A stretch of DNA of 64,000 bases from Paraspadella gotoi (lineage: Eukaryota > Chaetognatha). The stretch is taken from NCBI GenBank assembly GCA_051294375.1, contig CM119269.1, forward strand, positions 8,057,225 to 8,121,224, read 5' to 3'. This document shows positions 1-28,765 of this stretch, piece after piece. The notes below the pieces were generated by a model. The model searched no databases and was not told the origin of the DNA. It saw only the letters and a program-made list of their open reading frames with translations. Each line of letters opens with the position of its first letter. Position 1 is the first letter of the stretch. The position numbers and the translations under genes were made by a program.

Positions 1-219
1 TTTAATAAATAAAAAAAGAAGCAGAAATTGAGTTATTAAAAAGGCGACATAAATTCAACAATGTAATAAATGAAAAAGTAACTAAGACCGAAAATCTCGG
101 GCCTTCAGTTACGTTCCGACTACGAGTTACCATGACGACCGCGGCGACTTCCTGCGTCCGGACCAAAAGGAATTTAGGGCAAAAGCAGAAGGAAACAAAA
201 GTCGTGTCGTTTGGGGGAC

Positions 220-660
220 GGAGAGAAGATGCCATTTGGAACCTGGGGCGGTCAAAGTGTAAGTTTTAGAGATAGGAGAGAAGATGCCATGTGGAACCCT
301 TGAAGGTCAAAGTGTAAGCTTTAGAGATGGGAGAGTAGATGCCATCTGTAACCAGGGGCGATCAAAGTGTAAGTTTTGAGATGGGAGATAAGATGCCATC
401 TGGAACCCGAGGTGGTCAAAGTGTAAGTTTTAGAGATAAGAGAGAAGATGCCATGTGAAACCCGGGAAGTTCAAAGTGTTAGTTTAGAGATGGGAGATAA
501 GATGCCATCTGGAACCCGAGGTGGACAAAGTGTAAGTTTTAGAGATAAGAGAGAAGATGCCATGTGGTTTGTGGAACCCGGAAAGGTCAAAGTGTTAGTT
601 TTAGAGATGGGACAGAAGTTGTTATCTAAAACCAGAGGCGATCAAAGTGAAAGTTTTTCT
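220..660. repeat. 55-bp minisatellite, about 8 units
   Basis: A tandem array whose units each contain GATGCCAT followed by GGAACCCG-like and GGTCAAAGTGTAAGTTTTAG blocks. The GATGCC anchor recurs near 228, 283, 338, 392, 448, 501 and 556, so the period is 53-56 bp. The last unit, near 618, is degraded. It lies just upstream of the first CFAP70 exon I can recognise, so it is probably intronic. The open frames crossing it follow from the repeat period and are not taken as genes. Confidence 0.85.
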
Positions 661-960
661 ATCTGGAATATTTATTCTCATTTGATTTTTATTTTTATTT
701 TTCTAGTTTGGAGAAAAAAATAACAAAGTCGCGTTTCTGGCCGGTGGAAGTTTTTAAGACGCCCGTTCCTTCTCAGTCCAAAGGCGAAAAAGGTCGAATT
801 TTTATTTATTTTATTCTTGTGTATATGTGATTTTGTATTTGATACGTTAGGTTTTGTCTTTTTATAACAGAACAAAGTTAATACAGTAATTTTGACTATG
901 GTGAATCGTCTGATTTAAATAATTATTAACAACATTTTCACTATTCTTAATGTGCTTCAG

Positions 961-18128
<17,168 letters not shown>

Positions 18129-18631
18129 GTATAAAGAAGACGAAGAAATCAAAGGGAATCTGACGACGAGAAAATTTGGAAGACTTAAGTTATTGACCAA
18201 ATATTGACTGATGTCGTCGTTACCTCAAGGTTCATTTCATGTAACGTATTTCATTACTATTGTCTGTTATTTGGCGAAACATGACCCTTTTTCGAATGAT
18301 AAATTTATTTTGTGACATAAACGCGTTATTTTTAGTTTTGGTGTCATAACCAAATTATCAAGAACTTGTTTTTGTTCCCATAGTTAAAAGGGAAATTATG
18401 ACGAAGAGAAGAGAAAAGAAAAGGAAAAGAAAGAGCGAGAGAGAGAGAGAGAGCGAGAGAGAGAAAAAGAGATCGAGAGAGAGAGAAAGAATAAGAATTA
18501 AAGAAACGCAGTTTTTGGATCCTATTTGGTTATTTTAAATATATTAATATTAATATATATTAATCTTAAAAGAAAATGGTAAACTCTAAAAGAAAAAGTA
18601 GAAGAAGAAGAAGAAAAGAAGAAGAAGAAGA

Positions 18632-18721
<90 letters not shown>

Positions 18722-18917
18722 GAGAGAGAGTGATAGAGAGAAAGAACTAAGCTTTTGGATCCTATCCTATTAAAAATACCTCATTAAGTGGAAACATGTC
18801 CGAATTAAAAATTCTGTCGTTGTTGTAAATAAAGTAAATAATATATATAATAATATAAAGAAACTATACAATGCTTTCTTCGATATGTTTGTCTATTAAA
18901 CTTAAAGGGAGAGAGAG

Positions 18918-19000
<83 letters not shown>

Positions 19001-20276
19001 AAAGAGAGAGAGAGAGTTGTTCTTCTCACTGGCGACTAAGTCTTTATTTTTTCTTAAAATTATATACTAAAGTGAGAAAGTTTGACACGGTCGGTTTGCT
19101 CTTTAACCCGACGTGTTTTTCAAAATCAAAGGAACAAAGATTCGTTGACGTGGGAAAATAAAACACGTTTTCCGACGTCAATGCGAATGCATCGGTGATT
19201 CAGTATAGTACGTGTCTTTCTTATTCAAATATTTTATACATTGATTGCCTCATGTTTTCTAAATTAAGAAGAATCAGTTAGTCGCTTCAGGTTTTCTTTT
19301 ACAATATAAAATTGGTACAACCAATATAAAAATATGTGAATAAACAAGAACGTTTTCGATAAATCGGAACGGTCCATGAAGCGTCATGGTAGGTGGTGCG
19401 AGGTCATGGTAGGAAAGTGAACTCATTTCTTGGCGGATTTCTGAAATGAAACCGGATCTAAGGCCCATGGAATACAAACTATTTGATTTACTAAAATAAT
19501 GAGATGAGGATGCTGGTTCGTTGATCTGCAATCCATGAGAAAAAAAAGTGTTTTGGCTTTTTGGTTTGACGTGACATGCTACGGGGAGGAATGCCGAGTT
19601 AATTCTGAGAAATAGGAAATCTCAGAAATACTGTATGGGTTAGAAATGATTGCTATGATTTTAACATTTTTGATTAAAATCAAAAAAATATTTTATGTAA
19701 TATATAATATAAAATATTATTAAAATGCTTTACTTAAATTTAAAATAATTAATTTAAATAATTTTTTTAATATTTAGAATATTTGTTTTATACAACTAAA
19801 TATTTAATTAAAATAATATTTTTAGATGTCAAAAAAGTTTATAAAATATTAAACTATTTTATAAAAAAGTTAGGTACTCTTTGAATTAATAAACTAACCT
19901 GATAAAAATTTTAATTAAATGCTTACCATATAGCTTATCAAAATTTTTAAAAAATTTAAATAAATTAAAAAAAATTTTTAAGGAGCAGTTTTTTCATCCA
20001 CCACAGTAAAAAAAAGGAGCGGCCTCCTTTTCTTTCTTCTTCCTTTTTATTTTCGATCCTATTTCACCTGAGTTCGATCGAAGACTCAAGAGTCATTCAT
20101 CCGGATTCAAATTCCATTCCATTTTGATTCAAATTCCATTCCATTTTGATTCAAATTCCATTCCATTTTGATTCAAATACATTCCATTTTGATTCAAATT
20201 CCATTCCAATTTGATTCAAATTCCATTCCTTTCCTATTTCAATTCCATCCTATCTGCTTCTTTTCCATCTCCACAA
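18129..20276. other. intergenic, GA microsatellites and AT-rich DNA
   Basis: Between the CFAP70 stop and the OAS-like start. It holds (GA)n tracts at about 18428-18490, 18635-18735 and 18908-19015, then AT-rich sequence from 19600 to 19980. A copy of the ATTGGTACAACCAATATA motif lies near 19312; a similar string occurs at about 5597. I see no gene. Glu-Arg or Leu-Ser peptides here are GA/CT repeat translations. Confidence 0.8.
20100..20232. repeat. 22-bp minisatellite upstream of the OAS-like gene
   Basis: About five to six units of ATTCCATTTTGATTCAAATTCC ending some 45 bp before the start codon at 20277, so within the probable promoter or 5' UTR. The run of Phe and Ile codons that extends the frame upstream of 20277 comes from this repeat. 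Confidence 0.85.
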
Positions 20277-22055
20277 ATGTGGGAATCCGTCTCCTCGGAC
20301 GTCTCAAGAGGCTCGTCCGCCTTCTCCTCTTCATCCTCTTACGATTCTGGCTTCGCTCAATGCATTGCCTCCGACGTCAAGTGTGAGATCTGCCTCCTCA
20401 CCAGCTCCACCAGCGGCTGCGATTGCACCTACTCCCTATGCTGGGTGTTGGAGATCATCGTCGGCTGCGTCGCCAGCATCCTGCTGATTTGCTGCATCGC
20501 CTGCTGTTGCTGCAGGAAGAAGACGATCAACCAGACGAACATTCACAACGGGAACCAGACGAGCGACTGCAGATGCTTAAGCTGCGCGGAGATGTGCTTC
20601 AGCGCCGGACGCGACATCAACCAGATCGCGTCGTCCATCGACGGAAGCGAACCTCCTTATCAGAGGATGGAGGAGCCGGCGTCCTTAAACGCCGGAGGTC
20701 CTTGGGGTCCTGGAAACGGCGCTCTCTTGGCGACGTCGATCGGGGTCGACGGCGGTTGGAAACCGATAGAAGGCGCCGCCGATCAGACGATCATTCTCGA
20801 CGCCTTGGCTTTGCAGTCTGTGCAGATGCAACCGGAGCAGATAGTCCAGCAGCAGCAGTCCCAGCCGGTGCAGGAAACGGCTAAGATGCTCGGAGCGGCA
20901 GCTCCAGCTATCGACGCCGCCGCAGCTGCCGCCGCCACCGTACCTGCAACCGCAAAGGCTCCCGCCATTCCGGACTCCCTCTCCGCCTGCCTAGGGTTCC
21001 CCAAGACGGAGAAGGAGATCAACAAAAGCCTGGCTGAGTCCATTCGTCCAACCGAAGACGAGAAAAAGAAAATCGGTCGCCTGATGGAGACGCTGCGCAT
21101 TTGCCTGACGAAGCACTCCAAGTCGGTCGTCGTTACCAGGTGAACCGGTTAAACAATCAATCTATCATTCAGTCAATCAGTTATCTCATTAAAAGTTAAG
21201 TTAATTTATCAATCAATCCATAAACCCCCTCCGCGCCGCAGAATCTGCAAGATCGGCTCCCAGGGCAAAGGGACGGCGATTCGCAGCGACGCTGACCTCG
21301 ACGTCGTCGTCTACGCGCAGAGCCTCGTCCTCGGCGCGGAATCCGTTCCCTTGGCGCCGCAAAACGTCTTCCGTCGTTTTCGCGAAGTCTTCGTCAAGGA
21401 GCTCATGTGGAGCTTCCAAGAATGTCGAGAATGCGAGGGCGGGTCTCGACGGGATTGCGTCTCCAAAGCGCCTTTCGGTTTTTCCGCCAAAGTCGAGGGC
21501 GTGGGGATCGACGTGGGCGTGGCTTACGATCTTCTCGCCGAATGCTCTGTCGACGGCGTCGTCTCTTGGGCCGATCTAGTCGAACGTCTCCACGGGTCAG
21601 AGTTCAACGCCTCCCTGGCCGAACTGCAGAAGCGGTTCGTCCGCGACCGGCTCAACGAATGCGACCGCCTCAAGGATCTGTCGTTGCTCGTCAAGTTTTG
21701 GTATAAGCGCGTCGTCCGTCCGCGCTATGGCGGCGCTCGAGCTCCGTCTTACTTCTTCGAACTCGTCTGTCTGCATCACTGGGAGAAGGGGCTGAACCGG
21801 TCCAAGGGATTCAGGCTCGTGGCGGGTCTGCGCGGAGTGTTGGAGGCGTTGAAGCAACCGAAAGGACTCAACATCTTCTGGACGGTCAATTACTCCAAGG
21901 AAGAGGTTCGATCGGAGACTCTCATCGACTTTCCGCTCGTCCTCGATCCGGCAAACCCCACAAACAACTTGGCCAAGTTCGAAGACCCAAGGGTGTGGGC
22001 GAGCATCTCCGCCGCGGCAGCCGATGCTTTGGAGGAAGAGATCTTTAAAGGGTGA
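20277..22055 (+). CDS. membrane-anchored 2'-5'-oligoadenylate synthetase-like nucleotidyltransferase, 2 exons
   Basis: Exon 1 is 20277-21139, the intron is 102 bp (21140-21241), and exon 2 is 21242-22055; the joined product is 558 residues. Exon 2 carries the OAS nucleotidyltransferase core: GSQGKGT (residues 293-299), then SDADLD with catalytic Asp304 and Asp306, and GVGIDVGVAYD giving the third acidic residue, Asp378. The OAS1-type C-terminal domain follows: LKDLSLLVKFWYK, FFELVCLHHWEKG, NIFWTVNYSKEE and LVLDPANPTNNLAKFEDP. Exon 1 is unusual: a Ser/Cys-rich N-terminus, one transmembrane segment (about 56-77) ending in a CCIACCCC cluster and RKK, then a Gln/Ala-rich linker. By the positive-inside rule the catalytic domain faces the cytosol; this is inference. 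The start at 20277 is chosen because the frame upstream is repeat. A role in dsRNA-sensed 2-5A or other oligonucleotide signalling is inferred from the family. AATAAA follows at 22118. Confidence 0.9.
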
Positions 22056-22658
22056 CGTGGAAACAGTTTCAAGTTCGAATTGAAGAGAAAAAAAATTTAG
22101 AATCTTTGAAAAATGTAAATAAATCTGAAACTTAAATATTTTATTTTTATATATATACGGATTTGGGAATGAAATGAAAAGAATTGTTATAACTCTTAAC
22201 TGAATGAATGTGATTAATATTTGTTCATTTCTTTAGTTAGAAAATTCCGTGACGTTTATGTTCCTATAAAGCAACTGGTGCGCTTGCCTTCCAGCAGCTT
22301 TTTTTGCAACATTTTTCCCCTCTTATTTGATAATTCAATTTTAAACTCATTGTGAAAAAAATTGAGACGAAAGTTTTAATTTATTTTACATTTATAGTTA
22401 GTATAATGTCTCAGGAGCATGCCAAAAAATTTTCATTAATATATTTCTAGGTTTAGTTAGGCAACAGGCTCTTGCAAGATCATTGTTCTTTTCCAATTAT
22501 TTTTCAAAGCAGAAATTTTCATTTTCTATAAGTTTTAACAAGAAAACCTATAAAATGAAAATGGCTGTCATTGGAATTTTGCTCAGACATCTACTCCAAT
22601 GTCTATATTTGTAAGATGACATTTCACTTTTTTTTCATAAAATTATATCTAATAACAG

Positions 22659-22944
22659 GAAATTCGACCATGTCATTGATGAGCCCATAACTAAGAAACT
22701 AAGTAAGCTGGCCTACTGGGAGTTGGAAAATAAAAAACGTCAGCGATTTTTCTACCAGCGTGCAAAATCTGAAGTTGCTATAAAAAATTATTTAGCCACA
22801 GTATTTGATCCTTTAATTTCACTCCCATTTGAAATCTGTATGCGTAAAATTGGGAATAATGTGGGTTTTTTTTTACTTTTGGTTGAAATTACATGTCATA
22901 GCACTTGCCTTAATCGTGCAGTCAATTTAAGAATGTTGCATTAA
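22659..22944 (+). other. possible isolated exon or coding relic, unidentified
   Basis: An open frame preceded by a reasonable acceptor (AATAACAG at 22651-22658) reads KFDHVIDEPITKKLSKLAYW and continues to LATVFDPLISLPFEIC, ending at TAA. The composition is non-repetitive and protein-like, but its codons are AT-rich, unlike the GC-rich exons of the neighbouring genes. I find no partner exons and do not recognise the protein. It could be a transposon relic. Confidence 0.25.
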
Positions 22945-23204
22945 CAAATGTATAAACTTGTTTGGATTCATCCTCAACTGTAAATAATGTAGTACCGGAT
23001 AATATAGCTTAATCTTTGTAGTACATATCAGTTTCACGTATGTAGTTTAAATTTTTACTTTTTTTATTTAATCTTTGTGATTAATGCTGGCGAATGAAAA
23101 TATATCAAACTGGAAGAAAGATGTACAAATCATTTTTCTGGTCAAAACTTACTAGATACTTTCTTCAGAAAATTAAAATTTACATCAACATAGGATGGAA
23201 ATAT

Positions 23205-23460
23205 TTACGGTCGTAGCGGCGCACGGTCGTGACGGTAGGGGGAGAAAAGTGGCTCGACGTCCGACGGCCGTGAAATCGATATCTGCGTCTTACTTTGCCC
23301 AGTTTCTCGAGAGAAAGAACGCGACGACGATTATGAAGACGATGAAGAAACGTGAACTCGGGATATCCCGATTATTTTTTATTGAAAGAATAGTTTAACT
23401 TTAAGAATCAGGGGCAGTTGCCTCCGACGTCGTACGGTTTTAGGACAGTTTGTTTATATA
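23205..23460 (+). repeat. dispersed repeat DR2, copy 1
   Basis: Shares GCTCGACGTCCGACGGCCGT, CGAGAGAAAGAAC and CAGTTGCCTC-type blocks, in the same order and spacing, with 33375-33612. About 250 bp; no coding capacity. Confidence 0.75.
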
Positions 23461-24099
23461 TTGGACTTTTTTATGATTTATGGATTAACTATCGGCCAGA
23501 TTATGAACCGTTTTAAACCTTCACTTTGAAACAACGATCGTCGCGATCTTGAAAGTCAGCTAGAAAGTTAATTAAGTTTTTCAGCAGTGTCAAGTTTTGT
23601 AATACCGAAATATTGCGACGGAGATCAGATGATTAGAGAGAACTAACCTTGGACTATGATGCATAATAAAAGAGTAATTATCTGATTAATATGTATCTAT
23701 TTAAACTTCATACATTTCCAGAATAAAAAATAAACTTGTCACGAGTTTATATTTTCAAAATTACATAGACTTCGAAAAAGTAAAAAAGATTTTTTTTTTT
23801 ACAAACAATTCCAAAAAGATTAAATTACCTACAACTAAGTATGAATTCAAATAAATTTACGTACAACACAAAAACTTCAACATTACAGCATTAACAAAAG
23901 AAGAAAAACAATTTTTTTTGGTTACAAAGCCTTTTTCGGTTTGTACTTTACAAGACTGGATCCCAAATGAAGCAAAAGTCCATCTAAACTTCTAAGAAAA
24001 TAACGATAACAATATAATACTCGTAGGTTCAACGATATCTACTTCCTCATCGATCGTTATCCATCATTTTCTGACATCTAACCCCCAACTTTTGCAGTT

Positions 24100-27000
24100 C
24101 TATATCTCGTCGTCCCATTCCAATCCCCTGGAGGCTTCATCGGCTTCATCGGCTCCATCGCTCGTCAGAGATCGACTGCGGTCGGTCAAGAACACGTCGT
24201 TATCGTCGTCTTCGTCGTCGTCGCCGACTGAGATTTCGTCGATGATTTCGTCGTCTTCTTCGAATCCGTCGTCGTCGTCTTCGTTGTCGTCGTCGTCGTT
24301 ATAATCTTCGTGGAAGACGATGCGTCCTTCGTCCAGATCGATGACAGCATCCTGAGGAAAGGAAAATGTCGACTGTAAGAGTCTTCATTGGAATTGCTAT
24401 GTTATTATGTTGGCCTTATTGGCCTCATTGAATGATTAGATATTTTTTATATTAGTTGTACCGATTTCATACCCACTGAACCACCAGCCCTACCACCCGA
24501 TTCACTAACCACCCAAACCACCACCTTTAGCGGATTGACGAAGAGATTCAACTCCATCTTCTCTTCTCGATCGAGATTCTCCGCATCGACGACGTGAATC
24601 AAGGATCGAGCATTGCTCAACGAGGTCGTCGACTGCTTCAACGCCTTCCCCGAGGGTCGGTCCGTCAATCGGCCGACGCAGTACCTCAAATAGGGCATAA
24701 GGGCGGCGGCGATCAAGGCGACGATGAAGATGCAACAAACGATCATCATGACGTAGCGATATATTGTGTACGGCGGCAAGTAGTCAAGGTTGTGAAGGCT
24801 AACATCGTCCTCAACTGGCTCGTCGCTCGTCAATCTTTCCTCGATAATCTTGAGCTCGATCTCGACATCCGGCGTCTCCACCTTCTCGCCGTCGCCGCAA
24901 GTCGCCGTCGCAGTGACGATCAACTTGCGTATCGGATCCGCGGAATCGCCCCTCGTCCGGAAGAAGGCGACTTTGCGAAGGACGGAGTTGAATTTCTCCA
25001 GAGTCGTCGATCTGATGGAGAGAGACGAGTTCTCGTTGAAGTAGACGGCGCTGCGGTTCTTGCTGTCGTCGTCCCTCCATTCGAATCCTACTCCTTCGGC
25101 GCAAGTGTAGAGGCACGTCAACGTCCCGCCCAACAGATTTCCGTTCATCACTTTCATTCCCGCCAATTCGCCCCGGAAGTGACGCGTCATGACGCCATCG
25201 GCGCCGCGCCAACAAGCGCCGACCACGGTGCGAATGTCGACGACCGGCGCCGCGTGCAGCGCCCAGTCGTCGACGATTTCGGGACGAGAGGTCCAGTAGG
25301 TGGAGCCGTCGAGGTAGAGAAGGACGTTGGGGTAAGATATTATGAAAGAGTAGTGATGCCATCTGGAAGTTATGGGGTTGGAGAAAAGAATGGCGATTAT
25401 GGAATCTGATGTAGTTTGCGAAATCATTTGGTATTTTGGTAATGTAATTTGGTTTCTGAGTAATTAAATACTTATATACTTACGTATATGGTTATCTCGG
25501 ATTTAAATAAGTCCTATTTATATTCTTGTTTTTACACTTATACGTGTCCGCCTAAAACTAACATTTTAAGTTGTTCAATCTTATTTATAATTTGAAGTTT
25601 GGTTTATATGTCATTCAGTTATGATGCATAAGTATTATTTTTCCACGCATTATACGTATATTATTTATTAGAGAAATCACCTGCCGTCATCCAACTTGGG
25701 CAAACGCCAGCGCCACTCGGTCGGCATCATCTTATGACTGTGCCGCTGATCAGGAGAGTGTCGCAACAGCAGGTGCATCTTTCCGCGGGTGAGGAATATG
25801 GAAAGGTGAGGTCGATTGGAGAGAACGTAGTCGGAGAGACAGAGGATCTCCTCCTAGGGTAAGGAAAGGATGCAGTTAAATATTAAATGTAATTAAAATA
25901 TAATAAATCAACAAATCAATCTATAGATTAATAAAATCGAATAATAATAATTTTAATAAATAGATAAAAAATAATCAAAGAAAAAAATAGATAAGAGAAT
26001 AAATAAATAGGGGAATAAATAAGTAAATAAATAAATTAATAAATTAATAAGTAGATAAGTAAATATATAAAGCAATCAATCAGTCTATCACCTTGACCCC
26101 CAATTCGTTTTCTTTGTGACGCATGAAAAACACAATAGTTTTTTCGAATTTTCCGGCGACGACCGGCGTCTTAAGGGAAGCGGCGGAAACGATGATGGGG
26201 TCGTTCGGCGTAGAAAAGCGCTGCGCGTCTCCGACAAAGACGCCCGTCCACGGCAGAGGGCGCGCGGAGCAGGCGAGCTCCCTCGCCGCCGCCGCCAGCG
26301 GTGACGGCGGGGAGCAGTTAGTCCCAGCTCCGCCGGCGAGCCCGACAACGCCGTACACTTCCTCAACCTTGCAGCGCCCTCCCAATTCGAGACGCGCCTC
26401 GTCGCCGAAAATATGACGCGGCCTCGGTCCCACGAGAAAGTGAATCGCGCGGTCGACGCCGAGGAAGTTGGCGCTACGAGCGGAGACTCGGACGACGACG
26501 GTGACGGGAAATCCGCGCCGACCGCCGCAGTCTTCGGCGACGACGCCGAAAGTGACGTTGGGCGACGCCGTGTCGAGATCGAGCGGCGTGGTGATGGAAA
26601 GGACGCCGGTTGAGTCGATGGTGAAAGGCGGCGTCGGTGGTTGGATGGAATAAGAGCAGACGTCACCGAAACCAGAGGCGCAATCTTCGTCTTCAGCTTG
26701 GAGCTGTGGAAACGTGGGATGGAAAAGGAGAAGGAGGAATACGGTGAGGGATGGCGGAGTGGTAGAGCGTGGCAGAGTGACAATGGGAGAGTGGCAGAGA
26801 GGCATTGTGGCAAAGAGTCACTAAGTTAAAGTTACAGCGTAGCATTGTGGCATTGAGTCAAAATGGTTGAGTGGCAGAGTTAAATAATACATACTACATA
26901 AAAAATAATTAAACATGGCTGCCTTCATTAGCAAGTTTAATGCGAAAAAAGCTTTTTGATAATAAAAAAAAAATTATGAGACGAATAAACAAAAACGAAT

Positions 27001-28765
27001 CCAAATCTATACGCAACCAAATAAAAACCTGAATGATTCTTTCATTGATTTTTCCCTCATCGATTTCCACGACGACAGAATTTTCTGGAAATTCCGGCGC
27101 GTAACGGTTCTCGTCCTTGACGTCCACGTGAATCACGCCCCTAGCGGAGAAAGAAAAAAAGATGTTTAGTCATTTTCTTATTTTTTTTTCCTATAATTTA
27201 TTGATTTGCGTATATTTATACATTTTCATTTTTAGATCACAAACAGAGGGAAGAAATTTGATCACATGAGTTGTAACTTTTTTTAGTTTTATATTTTACT
27301 CTTATAAAGTACAGCATTGTTTTTTTTTCGTCCATATTCAAATTTTCTCGACGGATGACCGAAAAAACTGTTTAATCTTCGCTCACCCACCCATCTACCT
27401 AGGTTTTCATTTTCGCATCTAACTTCTGTTTTTACATCATTTCCTTTCAATACTTAACTTTCTTCTCTACCTTTTTTCCCTTCCTTTCATTCATTTCTTC
27501 CTTTCCTTTCTTTCCCTTTCATCCTTTCCTTTCTTTCCCTTTCTTCCTTTCTTCCAATCCATAACTCACTTGATCCCGTATCCCGAATCGCATGCCAGCG
27601 CCGCCACGTGAAGAGTCCAGCGTCGGCGGTGTCGGCAGCCGAGATGCCGACGTAGAAAGAGCTCGCCGACGCTGGGATCCTGCGTCGACGGGCGGATGGC
27701 GAAGGAGGGCGAAGCCTCGGAGTCTTCGGGATGGAGGGAGAGAATTTCGAACCCGCAGATTCCTGGGGGGGGGGATGAATAGGAGGGGGTTTGGGGAGAG
27801 AGGAGGGGGGAGAAGGGGGGAAGCCGGGGAGAGGGGTGGGAAGGAATGGGTAGCGAATAGAAGACAAATGTATTGGGTAACTAAGAAATCATTTTTTCTG
27901 CTCGAGTCGTATTCATTTTCGTACTTAACCACTAACAAGGTGGACTTTTTTTGTAACCGAGGGATTGCCTTACGCCTCTGACAACCCGGGCGCAGGGTTT
28001 CTCACCAACTGTCACAGGGGGACACGGGCTGCGGAACCCAAGTAACCGCCTCCTGTCACTGGCAAATTAATTTCTTATATCAAATATTTTGTTTTATTAT
28101 TTTCACATCACTCTACTAGTCAGCCATTTAAAATGTTTACGAATTAAATGACATTAAGTGGGACTGTTTGAGAAGCCATAGGCGAGGGAGGTCGTACAGG
28201 ATGGTTTGAGGGACTGCGGACCCTTAGGCTGAGTAGTCTTTTCTAATCGTTGCATTGGCTGAGTAAAGCCAGTTCCGTCAGGAATTAAGCATGGGACACG
28301 CGCGGGAGACCACTTAACCATTAGCCGGTGATTCTACATAACCTTCGCTATATTATTACTTATTATTTTATTTATTATTACTTTGTACAATCGAGTCTTA
28401 GTATGTACTTGTTTTGAACTTCGTAACACTAAATTTTTTTTTAAACAGTCAGTTTAAAACTCAACAACAACAACAAACTCAACAACAACGGCCCCAAACT
28501 TACCCTGCGGCGCCACTGCGATTATCGTCGGTGTCAAATCGACCTTCCTCTCGGCCGGCGCTCCTTCGTCGTCGGAGTCGATCGAAACGACGCCGTGAAA
28601 GACGCCGTCGCCCGCTGTGTCGACGCCGGGAACTGCCTTGGACGATGTCGCCCACATTGGCAGCGCCGTCAGCACGTCGGCGAGGAGGCCCGAACGCGGA
28701 GACTCCGCCGTCGCCGTCGCCGAAACCAACGCGGCGATCACGAGCCACTGGACTCTAACATCCAT
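24100..28765 (-). CDS. CLSTN: calsyntenin, 7 coding exons
   Basis: Type I membrane cadherin-superfamily protein of neurons; in animals it links cargo to kinesin-1 and acts at synapses. Exons in transcript order: 28765-28504, 27762-27570, 27140-27029, 26703-26092, 25853-25681, 25362-24525, 24351-24100. All borders are GT-AG and phases close to 813 residues (human CLSTN1 is about 980). A signal peptide spans about 1-20 (VQWLVIAALVSATATA). Two cadherin repeats follow, with GICGFEILSL, VHVDVKDENRYAPEF-type and RIIQLQAEDEDCASG blocks. The LamG-like region has TIVFFMRHKENELG, WHHYSFIISYPNV and VVGACW. A transmembrane helix lies at about 654-675. The cytoplasmic tail has NLFVNPLK (the family's NPM motif region), a long Asp/Glu stretch, and ends GLEWDDEI, a kinesin-light-chain-binding WDD-type motif at the extreme C-terminus. 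The first cadherin region is shorter than in vertebrates. Confidence 0.93.
28143..28340. repeat. unclassified repeat-like segment, faint 5S/tRNA resemblance
   Basis: GC-richer island within the first calsyntenin intron, containing GGAATTAAGCATGGGACACG and GGGAGACC, which recall the internal promoter of 5S rRNA, and two GGCTGAGTA motifs. No complete 5S or tRNA fold can be drawn. Possibly a degraded SINE. Confidence 0.25.

Larger units (their letters stand above)
22056..24099. other. intergenic, mostly AT-rich
   Basis: Separates the OAS-like gene from the 3' end of calsyntenin. Apart from a poly(A) signal at 22118, a possible coding fragment at 22659-22944 and a repeat at 23205-23460, I see only AT-rich sequence. 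Confidence 0.7.

Noticed and set aside
25-235. Minus-strand frame at the window start
   Set aside because: No splice context, no recognisable motif and ordinary composition for chance frames here.
220-723. 91-residue frame starting at 448 as a small repetitive protein
   Set aside because: It is created by the 55-bp minisatellite, whose period is not constant (53-56), so the frame is fortuitous.
25-960. N-terminal exons of CFAP70
   Set aside because: I looked for in-phase exons upstream of 961 and found none with recognisable sequence. The N-terminus is probably outside the window.
18576-19161. Open frames rich in Glu-Arg or Leu-Ser on both strands
   Set aside because: They are translations of (GA)n/(CT)n microsatellites and have no splice signals or complexity. 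The same applies to the GA/CT frames near 29000, 42000, 43000, 48500, 49200, 50000, 53200, 56000 and 62900.
28143-28340. Possible 5S rRNA gene
   Set aside because: GGAATTAAGCATGGG and GGGAGACC recall the 5S internal region, but the flanking helices and overall length do not fit.
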